DNA of 64,000 nt. It comes from JAHEME01 sp034435035 (lineage in GTDB: Bacteria > Chloroflexota > Anaerolineae > Aggregatilineales > UBA3940). The notes under the pieces were generated by a model. That model had not been told where the DNA came from. It made no database searches and was given only the letters and a program-made list of their open reading frames with translations. This document shows positions 17,968 through 25,559 of the stretch, piece after piece (positions within the stretch are counted from its first letter, which is position 1; each line of letters starts with the position of its first letter). The DNA lies in assembly GCA_034435035.1 (NCBI GenBank), contig DAOTXW010000081.1:149775-213774 (forward strand), read 5' to 3'. Made by a program: the position numbers and the translations under genes.

Positions 17968-18987
17968 ATGCCAGCGTCCTTTCTGTGCCCGCTCTGCGGG
18001 CGTGAAAATCCCCCCGATGCGATCCAATGCTCCTGGTGTAATGCGGCCCTTTTCCTGGCCGGCGACAGTGGGATTTCTACTCACAATGTCGAGCCAGGCG
18101 ATCATCCCGATCTGTCCCTTGATGGTCTGGCCCTTGAGCCTGTCTCGATACCGCCGGACCATGTGGTGCTGGCAGACCCTGCTCGCGCCCGGCAACTTAT
18201 CGCCCCGGTACAACCCCGGATGATGCTCGGACGGGCCGTGGCCGACTATGATCCTCCTACCTTCGATCTGACCGATCTGGATGCGCTTGAGATGGGAGTC
18301 TCGCGCGAACACGCCACTATTCTGTTCGAGGGCCGTCATTTCAAGCTGATCGATCTGGACAGCGCCAATGGCACCTGGCTCAATGAGGCTCAGCTGGCGC
18401 CCTACCGACCGGCTCCCCTGTACCACCGTGACCAGATACGGCTTGGCAGGCTGCAACTGATCTTCTACAGCGACCTGGCGCCGGGGCAGGATTCTGAGCC
18501 ACAGCTGCCGGCTGAGCCTGTTACCCTGCAGCTGCAGGATCAGAGGCAGGCCCTGGATCCGGCTTTCCTGGCTGAGACGATCGGGCCCTGTTTGGAAGCA
18601 CTGGCTCAGCTACAGGCTCTGGTCGCTCGCATTCAATCAGCCGGACCTCCCACGGTGCGGATCCTGAACATTACCGGCGAGCCTCCAGTCCGCATTACGC
18701 TGCAAGGAGCCTCGCAGGCGATCTGGCTGCTTGAAACGAGCATGCAGAGCACCGCCTACTACTCACGACGTGCTCATCGTGAAACCCTACCTGACGCCGC
18801 GCAGTCACCCTCGTCGAAGGCCATCGCGCCAAGCAGCGAGGATCCGATGATCGACCGTGCGCTTGCCCTGTTGGACCATGTCAGCCCGAATCTTCCCCAG
18901 ACCGAGCGTGCGGCCTGCACAGTTCTGCTGCTGCCCATTCTGCAGCGGCTGGCTTACTGGCCTTTCACAGTGGAGCCTGCTGAATGA
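17968..18987 (+). CDS. Zinc-ribbon FHA-domain protein
   Basis: 339 residues. Residues 7-24 form a zinc ribbon (CPLC and CSWC). An FHA domain spans about 87-167 with the expected pocket residues GR (88-89), SREH (112-115) and NGTWLN (134-139), so phosphothreonine binding looks intact. A C-terminal region (about 195-262) with APCL/GPCLEALAQLQ and VRITLQGASQAIWLLE is also found in the FHA protein at 20513-21481. The Ser/Thr kinase gene starts 70 bp downstream and is the natural source of the phosphopeptide (inference). Confidence 0.85.
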   Translation: MPASFLCPLCGRENPPDAIQCSWCNAALFLAGDSGISTHNVEPGDHPDLSLDGLALEPVSIPPDHVVLADPARARQLIAPVQPRMMLGRAVADYDPPTFDLTDLDALEMGVSREHATILFEGRHFKLIDLDSANGTWLNEAQLAPYRPAPLYHRDQIRLGRLQLIFYSDLAPGQDSEPQLPAEPVTLQLQDQRQALDPAFLAETIGPCLEALAQLQALVARIQSAGPPTVRILNITGEPPVRITLQGASQAIWLLETSMQSTAYYSRRAHRETLPDAAQSPSSKAIAPSSEDPMIDRALALLDHVSPNLPQTERAACTVLLLPILQRLAYWPFTVEPAE

Positions 18988-19057
18988 GCGATCTGGCGGC
19001 GGCCCGGCCAAGATGGCCCGGCCTGCGCTCGCCGCGCACTGACGCTGTGAGGATATA

Positions 19058-20305
19058 GTGGTGCTGAGTGCCATCAGCAACGAAGTAGGACCTTACCGGC
19101 TTGTTGAGGAGATTGGCCGGGGCGGCTCTGCTGTGGTCTTCCGGGCATTGCAGCAAGATACGGGCCGCGAGGTTGCGATCAAGCTGATGGCTGATGTCAG
19201 CTCCAGCCCTCAGCGCTTTCGCCAGCGTTTCTACCGTGAGGTTAGCATTGCCCGTGAACTTGATCACCCGAACATCCTGCCCCTGCTTGACTTCGGCGAG
19301 CATCAGGGCATGTTCTATCTCGTTATGCCGTATGTACCCAAGGGAACACTTGCCGATCTGCTGAATCGCGGCGCTATTCTCAGCCCACAGCAGGCCGTCT
19401 TCGTCCTCAAGCAGATTGCCGGTGCGCTGGATTATGCGCACAGCCGGGCTATCATCCACCGTGATATCAAGCCGCACAACATCCTGATCCTGAGCACCCG
19501 GCAGGTTTGCCTGTCGGACTTCGGCATCAGCCGGCTGATCGACGACTCGACGCGGCTTACGATGAACGAGGCCGTGCTCGGATCGCCCTCCTACATGAGC
19601 CCGGAGCAGGCCCGGAGCGCCCGGGTCGATCACCGATCGGATATCTATTCGCTGGGCACTGTGCTGTATGAATGCCTGCTGGGGCGGCTGCCTTACAGCA
19701 GCGGCACTGCCCTGGAGGCGTTATACCAGCGCCTCAATACAGCCCCGCTTCCACCCCGTGAGATTAACCCGCTTTTCCCCGTCTCTCTTGAACGAGTCCT
19801 GCTGCGTGCCCTGAATAACGATCCGAACAAACGCTTCCAATCGGCCGGTGCGCTGGTAGACAGCCTTCAGCAGGTGGTGGAGGCGCTGCCTCATCACCTC
19901 CAGGTGCAGAGGCTGGTAACACCCGACCAGGTGAGCCGCTCCATGTCGCTGGTCAACCCGCCCCTGCAGGGCTTTCGCCCGGCACGTCGCGCCATCCGCA
20001 TCCTCAATCTTAAATGGGCAGCCGTTATCGCAATCGCAGCGCTGCTGCTGGGCCTATCGTCCTTCTATTTGGAGAGTCTTTTCACCGGCAATCTGGACTC
20101 ACTGACACAGGGCGGGCCTCAGTGGAGCGAGTCTGCGGCTACGGCTCTGCCGCAGCCGCCTTCACGCGCCACCAGAATGCCCGACGGCAACCGACCTCCG
20201 GAGCAGGCTGGACAGACCCCGGAACCATCGGTATTGCCGACACCCTCCCCTGCTCTGACTGTGGGGGGGAGCCCAACGCCTGCCCCTGCTGATCCGGGGA
20301 AGTGA
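19058..20305 (+). CDS. Membrane Ser/Thr protein kinase (PknB-like)
   Basis: 415 residues. An N-terminal kinase domain (about 13-275) has GRGGSA (20-25), Lys42 in VAIKLM, Glu61, HRDIKPHN (134-141), DFG (154-156) and SPEQA (181-185): all catalytic residues are present. A membrane helix lies at about 319-337, followed by a short Pro/Thr-rich outer tail with no PASTA repeats. The start is GTG at 19058 or GTG at 19061 behind TGAGGA. It is flanked on both sides by FHA genes, making a kinase/phospho-reader module embedded in the pilus locus. Confidence 0.9.
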   Translation: MVLSAISNEVGPYRLVEEIGRGGSAVVFRALQQDTGREVAIKLMADVSSSPQRFRQRFYREVSIARELDHPNILPLLDFGEHQGMFYLVMPYVPKGTLADLLNRGAILSPQQAVFVLKQIAGALDYAHSRAIIHRDIKPHNILILSTRQVCLSDFGISRLIDDSTRLTMNEAVLGSPSYMSPEQARSARVDHRSDIYSLGTVLYECLLGRLPYSSGTALEALYQRLNTAPLPPREINPLFPVSLERVLLRALNNDPNKRFQSAGALVDSLQQVVEALPHHLQVQRLVTPDQVSRSMSLVNPPLQGFRPARRAIRILNLKWAAVIAIAALLLGLSSFYLESLFTGNLDSLTQGGPQWSESAATALPQPPSRATRMPDGNRPPEQAGQTPEPSVLPTPSPALTVGGSPTPAPADPGK

Positions 20306-20512
20306 TCGGCATGCAGGCGCCTGCTGCCTGTTCCAGTGGCATCAGGGAGCAGAGGTACTATCGGCATGAGCTTCGATCCAGCTGCGGGCGTGATGTATCT
20401 GCATGTGCCGGCCGGCAGGCCGCCCGCCTCCGATACAGCGCAGAGAGGGGTTGGAACTTAATGGCGCTTGACAGAACTCCCGCCGGCTGTCTGAGAAGGA
20501 CAGGCTGATCTT

Positions 20513-21481
20513 TTGGCAATGGCTGATCGGCACCGGGACGCACCCTCTATTACACTGGCTCTGTATTTGTTCAATCGATCCAGGCCTCTCATCCTGCGTG
20601 ATATTGAGAAGATCTATGTCGGGTGCAGAGATCCGGGGTACATGGCGCCGACCATCGATCTGGCGCCATTCGAAGGGGCAAGTCTTGGTGTAGCGCGCAA
20701 ACATGCGCTGATCATGCTGTCCGGCAACCAGTGCACTGTCACGGACCTGGACAGTGCGACCGGCACCTGGCTCAATGGGAAGCCTCTGATCCCGTTTGAG
20801 CGTTATCCGCTGCGCAATATGGACGAACTGCGTCTGGGTCAGTTTCGGATCCTCGTTCATCTGCGCGCTGCCCGATCCCCCCGCCACGATGCGCGAGCCT
20901 CCGCAAAGATTTTGCTTCAATCCTTACGCGAAGGGCCTCTGACCCCGGAATGGTTGGCATCCAGCCTTGCTCCCTATCTGCAGGCAGTTGCCGAGCTGCA
21001 GCGAATCCGGGATGAGATACTCGGCAGAGAGCCGCTTGAAGTCGAAGTTGAGATGATCAGCCATAACAACCCGGTCAGTGTCCGCCTGAAGGGCGCCAGC
21101 GCTGCGCTGGATATTCTCCAGTCGGTGATCCTGAGCCAGGAAGCGCAGGAGCATTCAGCTTCGCGCGGCAGTCAGACACAGGCTGTGGGCCGCCAGCTCC
21201 CTGACGGCCCTGCCCCGCCAGACATTGAAGGGGCAGTTGAAGCCGATCAGTTGCCTGGGCCGGGAACCTGGCTGGTCTGGGGAAGGCGAGATAACCGTGA
21301 CCGGCCGCAGGCGCTGCAGGAGCTCGAAATCCGCCTGGCGGGGCGTATTGTCAGCCATGTGGCACCGGGCCTCGCGGAAAACCTCCGAATCCCTTTCGTC
21401 GTCAGGCTCCTCCCGATCCTCGATACGCTGATTCAGAGCGATATCCGGCTGATTGCCGACCGGGAAGACGAGGAAGTATGA
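20513..21481 (+). CDS. FHA-like protein with degenerate phosphopeptide pocket
   Basis: 322 residues. An FHA-like domain (about 30-117) aligns with the upstream FHA protein, but the pocket is altered: the GR pair reads GC, the SRxH motif reads ARKH (61-64) and the N-G of the last loop reads TG (ATGTWLNG). The C-terminal region (SLAPYLQAVAELQRIRDEI, then VSVRLKGASAALDILQSVI) matches that of the other FHA protein. Phosphothreonine binding is therefore doubtful while the shared tail is kept. The start may be the TTG at 20513 or the ATG at 20519; neither has a good ribosome site. Confidence 0.7.
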   Translation: MAMADRHRDAPSITLALYLFNRSRPLILRDIEKIYVGCRDPGYMAPTIDLAPFEGASLGVARKHALIMLSGNQCTVTDLDSATGTWLNGKPLIPFERYPLRNMDELRLGQFRILVHLRAARSPRHDARASAKILLQSLREGPLTPEWLASSLAPYLQAVAELQRIRDEILGREPLEVEVEMISHNNPVSVRLKGASAALDILQSVILSQEAQEHSASRGSQTQAVGRQLPDGPAPPDIEGAVEADQLPGPGTWLVWGRRDNRDRPQALQELEIRLAGRIVSHVAPGLAENLRIPFVVRLLPILDTLIQSDIRLIADREDEEV

Positions 21482-21662
21482 CTGCTTCTTTGCCTGGAGG
21501 CTGCCCCGGTGTGCCTTCCCATCTTACAGGCAAGAGTACCAACGGCAGGGTTGCCAAATCTCTGACCTCGTCATACACTGTGAACAGCAGTACCCGGATA
21601 GGCCTGACAGGTAGGGGAATGAAGTCGGCGGTCCCTGCCTCACTCATGATGAGCTTCAGGCA

Positions 21663-22310
21663 ATGGAACTGACAACAGGCAGTGCCAAGAGACCGAATAC
21701 AGCCCTTATCCTGGGGCTGATGCTGCTGGGTGTGATCGTGCTCATTGTGTGCGTGGCGGGCGGGCTGTTGATCATGCGGAGCATGGGATCTGGCCAGGCA
21801 GAAGCGCCAACCCCTCCACCACCTGAACTGGATGTTCCCACTGCACGCGAGGCCTATCCGCTGGCCGTTGAAGTAGCCCGGGCTGAGGATCCCGCAGCCA
21901 AACTGGCCAGTGGGGCCGGGGCATGGACTCCGGTTATCACCACCGCCAACCTTCAGGCTGGACGTACTGGCTGGACTTTCCACTTCTATCTGCCTTCCAG
22001 GCAGGAGATGATCTGGGTGGTGGTGGGCCGGGGCGGCGGCGCACGCATCACACGCCGGGATCCATGGGTAACTCCGCCCTCGCTCCTGGATGATCAGGGC
22101 TGGCAGGTGGACAGCGGCGCGGCGATGACGCTGGGCCTTCAGAACTGCCAGCCTGTGCTGGATGGCAACATCGAGGCGCAGGCGGAGGCTCGCCTGTCGC
22201 TCGCGGCAGCCAACCGCGCGCTTTTGTGGCAGCTTGCATTCACAGTCCCGGGTGATGCTGGCGCTGCCTGCCGGGTTAATGTGGATGCGACAACCGGCCA
22301 GGTGCGTTGA
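21663..22310 (+). CDS. Membrane-anchored PepSY-like hypothetical protein
   Basis: 215 residues with a short cytoplasmic start, one membrane helix (about 14-39), a Pro-rich spacer and an extracytoplasmic domain. The end of that domain (LLWQLAFTVPGD then RVNVDATTGQVR) resembles the last strands of PepSY/YPEB domains, which close with a D-x-x-T-G-x-V turn. I cannot assign a function. It lies in the pilus locus between the degenerate FHA gene and the second cpaB-like gene. Confidence 0.65.
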   Translation: MELTTGSAKRPNTALILGLMLLGVIVLIVCVAGGLLIMRSMGSGQAEAPTPPPPELDVPTAREAYPLAVEVARAEDPAAKLASGAGAWTPVITTANLQAGRTGWTFHFYLPSRQEMIWVVVGRGGGARITRRDPWVTPPSLLDDQGWQVDSGAAMTLGLQNCQPVLDGNIEAQAEARLSLAAANRALLWQLAFTVPGDAGAACRVNVDATTGQVR

Positions 22311-22315
22311 GAGGT

Positions 22316-22343
22316 TTGCCGATGGTAAGTGATCTCGTATAAT
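22316..22343 (+). promoter_or_regulatory. Sigma-70-type promoter for the second cpaB-like gene
   Basis: TTGCCG (22316-22321), a 16-base spacer and a perfect TATAAT (22338-22343). The expected start is near 22350, leaving a leader of about 50 bases to the ATG at 22403. It implies that the second CpaB protein is expressed independently of the upstream genes. Confidence 0.6.
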
Positions 22344-22402
22344 ACAGGCTGTACAGGCATCTGCCTTTGGCCGTCTCACAATCGATCGAGGAGAACACCA
22401 TA

Positions 22403-23584
22403 ATGGGCGCAGGCCGTGGCCGAAGAACTGGGATCATCATTATTTTGCTCATCATCGTGGTGCTGGTCATCGGCATCGGGGTGCTGTTCGTCATGCAGGG
22501 TGTAGGCGGCGGGGCTGTGGGTGGAGCCGCCGCCCAGCCGACGGCCCCACCCCCCCCAACGGTGCCTCCAACCAGTAATGTCATTGTAGCTGCCCGCGAT
22601 ATCCCACGCGGGGCGCGCATCAGCGTACAGGACGTCACCATCATGCCATGGCCTTTGCTGGCCGAAGCGCCGCCCCCTCCGGGTGCGCTGATCGTTGGCA
22701 CCGAGGAGGGCATGCCCGGCCTTGAGCAGGTCGAGAACCGTATTGCCCGTGTTGATATTCTTAACGGGCAACCCGTTCTTGACTTCTTCCTCACTCCGGG
22801 TGATGAGCCTACCAGCCTGGCTGATCTTGGTTCGGATGCGGCGCTGCTCATTCCGTCCGGCCAGGTTGGGTATGCCCTGCCTATCACTCGTCTTTCCTCA
22901 GTGGCCTATGCACTGCGGGAAGGTGACCACGTAGACCTGTTGATGTCCTTCCGCTTCGTCGATGTGGATGAGGATTTCCAGACCATCCTGCCCAGTGATG
23001 GGCTGATCATCACGGATAATCCTGAACTTGCCGGGCTGGGGTTCCAGAATTTCGCCACCCAGGTCGGCCGCGAAGAGGAAGGGCCGTTTGGTACAACGCT
23101 CTGGGTAATCCCCAGCACCACGGACCCTGGCCAACGCCCGCGCCAGACCACCCAGCTGGTCATTGACAACGCAATGGTATTGCGTGTGGGCAACTGGCCG
23201 CTGTCTGACCTGAATGAGCCAATTGTTGTGACGCCCGCGCCGCCGCCCACCCAGGCCCCGGAAGGTGAACAAGCTCCCGAGGAAGTCCCGCCAACAGCTA
23301 CCCCGATCCCCGAGCCGGATGTCGTCACACTGGTGATGAGCCGCCAGGACGCGCTGGTGCTGAAATATGCACTTGAGACCGGAGCGATGATCGACCTGGT
23401 GCTGCGCAGCGCGCTTGACGATGATATCAATGACATCGTGACCGATGCGGTGACCCTGCAGTATATCATCGACTTCTACAACGTTACCGTACCGCCGCGG
23501 CTGCCCGTCGCGCAGGACCCGCGCATTGATGGCGCTACTACCGGCCCGACCGGTGAAACTGCGCCTGCTGAGACGGCACCGTAA
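22403..23584 (+). CDS. CpaB/RcpC-type pilus assembly protein, copy 2
   Basis: 393 residues. Same layout as the copy at 16672: membrane helix (about 12-34), Pro-rich linker, SAF domain (VAARDIPRGARISVQDV, RVDILNGQPVLDFFL) and RcpC-type region (ALLIPSGQVGYALPITRLSS, EGDHVDLLMSFRF). The paralogues are similar along their whole length, pointing to duplication. I use the ATG at 22403 because of the GAGGAG ribosome site nine bases upstream. It has its own promoter and is followed by the 58-residue basic protein. Confidence 0.85.
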   Translation: MGAGRGRRTGIIIILLIIVVLVIGIGVLFVMQGVGGGAVGGAAAQPTAPPPPTVPPTSNVIVAARDIPRGARISVQDVTIMPWPLLAEAPPPPGALIVGTEEGMPGLEQVENRIARVDILNGQPVLDFFLTPGDEPTSLADLGSDAALLIPSGQVGYALPITRLSSVAYALREGDHVDLLMSFRFVDVDEDFQTILPSDGLIITDNPELAGLGFQNFATQVGREEEGPFGTTLWVIPSTTDPGQRPRQTTQLVIDNAMVLRVGNWPLSDLNEPIVVTPAPPPTQAPEGEQAPEEVPPTATPIPEPDVVTLVMSRQDALVLKYALETGAMIDLVLRSALDDDINDIVTDAVTLQYIIDFYNVTVPPRLPVAQDPRIDGATTGPTGETAPAETAP

Positions 23585-23587
23585 CCC

Positions 23588-23616
23588 TGGTCAAGAAGGC
23601 CATGGTGCGGTACACT
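23588..23616 (+). promoter_or_regulatory. Possible weak promoter before the small basic protein
   Basis: TGGTCA (23588-23593), 17 bases, TACACT (23611-23616); both hexamers match consensus at four of six positions. A GTGCGG/CCGCAC inverted repeat (23605-23610 and 23620-23625) straddles the -10. Confidence 0.3.
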
Positions 23617-23659
23617 CTGCCGCACGCATGACCCGGATCATGGACGTAAGGAGACAAGC

Positions 23660-23836
23660 ATGGCTGGTAAGAAGACTGGCGCGAAGAAGACGGTAGGTAA
23701 AGCCCGCAAGGGCGATACGCCCAAGGGTCTGATGCGACTGGTGTACGTCGAGAAGCCCAACGGCGCTTTCTCGCCGCGTCTGGAGCGCGTGCCGACCGCC
23801 GCCCCGGCTGCCGAAGCTGCCCCCGAGGCTTCTTAG
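23660..23836 (+). CDS. Small Lys/Ala-rich basic protein (58 residues)
   Basis: ATG at 23660 with a strong AAGGAG ribosome site six bases upstream; stop TAG at 23834. The N-terminal third is Lys/Gly/Thr-rich (MAGKKTGAKKTVGKARKG), the middle is conserved-looking (LMRLVYVEKPNGAFSPRLER) and the tail is Ala/Pro/Glu-rich. The pattern recalls small nucleic-acid-associated basic proteins, but I cannot name a family. It sits alone between the second cpaB-like gene and the epimerase. Confidence 0.65.
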   Translation: MAGKKTGAKKTVGKARKGDTPKGLMRLVYVEKPNGAFSPRLERVPTAAPAAEAAPEAS

Positions 23837-23924
23837 CTCAGCCGCAGCCGGTTGATATCAACGTTCGGTCAGGCGCCTCATGCAGCGATGCGTGGGGCGC
23901 TTTGCTGTCCCGGAGGATCTACAG

Positions 23925-24896
23925 ATGAAAGCGCTGGTGCTGGGCGCAACCGGATTCGTCGGCGGGCATATCGCGCGGCAGGCAGCCGCCGCCGGCATGG
24001 CAGTGCGGGCGCTGCGCCGCCGTCCCGGGGCGGTTGGCGCGATCGACGATCTGGCGGTGGAGTGGCAGAGCGGCGACCTCGCCGACCTGGATAGCCTGGA
24101 TCGAGCGATGCGCGGCTGCGACGTGGTCTTCCACGCAGCGGGCTACTATGCCCGGAATAACCACGCCATCCGCCCGGCGATGCAGCAGGCCGGGCGCGAG
24201 ATGCGCGCCGTGCTGGAGGCAGCCGCCCGGGCTGGCGTGGGCCGGCTGATCTATACCAGCTCGCTCAGCACAATCGCCCGGCCCCCGGCCGGCGAGAAGC
24301 GCCTGGCCGATGAGCGTGACGTCTACCTACCTGGCTCGGCGCCCAGCGCCTACTACGAAGCCAAATGGGTCATGGAGTGCGAGGCCCAGCGGGCCGCCGC
24401 ACGGGGATTCCCGGTCGTGATCCTGATCCCCACCGCCATCTACGGCCCCGGTGATGTTAAGCCCACAACCGGCGAAGTGATCGTGAAAGTCGCACGGGGT
24501 GCACTCCCCGTGGGCTTTGATGTGGAGACCAATGTGGTCGATGTGCGCGATGTGGCGGCAGCGCACCTGCGGGCCGTTGAGATCGGCGCGCCCGGCGAGC
24601 GCACGGTAATCGGCGGGCACAACATGACCATCACCGAATCGCTGCGCATCATGGCCCGCGAGGCGGGAAAGCGGGAGCCGGTGCTGAGCCTCTCGCGCCC
24701 CGCTGCCATCCGCCTGATCGCGCTGGCGCGCATGCTCAGGCTGCCGGTTGCGGACCTGCTGTACGGCATCGAGCACTTTGGCCCGGTTAGCGGTCAGAAG
24801 GGCTGGGAGACTCTCGGCTTCACACCGCGGCCTTTTGAGGAGACAGTGCGGGAGGCGCTGGCCTGGTTCCGCGCCCATGGCTATCTGCCTGGCTGA
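23925..24896 (+). CDS. NAD(P)-dependent sugar epimerase/dehydratase (extended SDR, HpnA-like)
   Basis: 323 residues with a Rossmann start VLGATGFVGGHIARQ (GxxGxxG), TSSLS, and the catalytic pair in YYEAK (SDR YxxxK). FHAAGYYARNN and the NVVDVRDVAAAHL segment resemble hopanoid-associated epimerases such as HpnA. The substrate is not readable. I start at the ATG at 23925 because GGAGGAT lies upstream; the frame extends 45 bases further without a ribosome site. The following lipoprotein has its own -10 box. Confidence 0.8.
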   Translation: MKALVLGATGFVGGHIARQAAAAGMAVRALRRRPGAVGAIDDLAVEWQSGDLADLDSLDRAMRGCDVVFHAAGYYARNNHAIRPAMQQAGREMRAVLEAAARAGVGRLIYTSSLSTIARPPAGEKRLADERDVYLPGSAPSAYYEAKWVMECEAQRAAARGFPVVILIPTAIYGPGDVKPTTGEVIVKVARGALPVGFDVETNVVDVRDVAAAHLRAVEIGAPGERTVIGGHNMTITESLRIMAREAGKREPVLSLSRPAAIRLIALARMLRLPVADLLYGIEHFGPVSGQKGWETLGFTPRPFEETVREALAWFRAHGYLPG

Positions 24897-24951
24897 CGCG
24901 GCCCTCGCTGTCCACCCCCGGCTGCCGGGAGCGCAGGCAGGGGGAGTCAGG

Positions 24952-24957
24952 TATACT
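24952..24957 (+). promoter_or_regulatory. -10 box (TATACT) for a leaderless transcript
   Basis: TATACT ends seven bases before the ATG at 24965; no Shine-Dalgarno lies between. No clear -35 hexamer is seen. Confidence 0.4.
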
Positions 24958-24964
24958 CTGGGGC

Positions 24965-25489
24965 ATGATCGGTTCCGATAGGGCTTCCTTCCAGCGCCGC
25001 GAATTCCTGCGGCTGCTGCTGACAGGCGGCGCAGCGAGCCTGCTGGCTGCCTGCCAGCGCACACCCGGCGAGGCCCCCCTCGCGACGGTGGCACCGACCC
25101 TCTCGCCCACCCTGGCTGCCACGCTGCCCGCACCTGCTGCCATCGACCCGCGCTACGTGCTGGATCATGACGCAGTCGGCTATGGGCCGCACCCGGCCGG
25201 CTGCGACCGCATCGGCATCCGGGGCACGGTGCGCGATGTCGATGGGACGCCGCAGGCTGGCCTGATCATCCGGCTTTGGAGCCGCGATCCGGGCACGGCT
25301 TCTGCCCTGCAGACCGACGGCGATGGGCGCTACAGCGTTGACATCATCGGCTCGCCGACGGAGGCCACTTACCATCTGCAACTGAGCAGCTCAAGCGGTG
25401 AAATCCTGCTGAGCGATGTGATTGTTGCCCAGGCCATCCCCAGCTGCGATCTCAACCTGATGACTGTGGACTTCATCGCCGCGCCGTAG
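24965..25489 (+). CDS. Tat-type lipoprotein with carboxypeptidase-regulatory-like domain
   Basis: 174 residues. The signal region has twin arginines (QRREFLRLLLTGGAA) and a lipobox LLAAC, so export as a lipoprotein, perhaps by Tat, is likely. A Pro/Thr linker is followed by one beta-sandwich of CarboxypepD-regulatory type (IRGTVRDVDGTPQAGLIIRL, then TDGDGRYSVDIIG). Such domains are structural or binding modules. The function is unknown. It converges with the aminotransferase gene. Confidence 0.75.
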   Translation: MIGSDRASFQRREFLRLLLTGGAASLLAACQRTPGEAPLATVAPTLSPTLAATLPAPAAIDPRYVLDHDAVGYGPHPAGCDRIGIRGTVRDVDGTPQAGLIIRLWSRDPGTASALQTDGDGRYSVDIIGSPTEATYHLQLSSSSGEILLSDVIVAQAIPSCDLNLMTVDFIAAP

Positions 25490-25559
25490 CCTGCTGCCGG
25501 CCTAGCCAGTAGAAAGCCCCGCGCGAACAGCCTCCACGCCGCTTTGAATGAGAACCGGC

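Noticed and set aside
20366..20461. 31-codon ORF with AGAGGT upstream, in the gap between the kinase and second FHA genes
   Set aside because: The ribosome site is weak and the peptide has no pattern; could be real but I cannot support it.
21478..21672. 64-codon plus frame overlapping the FHA stop as ATGA
   Set aside because: No ribosome site beyond the overlap, no recognisable pattern, Ser/Thr/Gly-rich; the 180-bp spacer is probably non-coding or a decayed gene.
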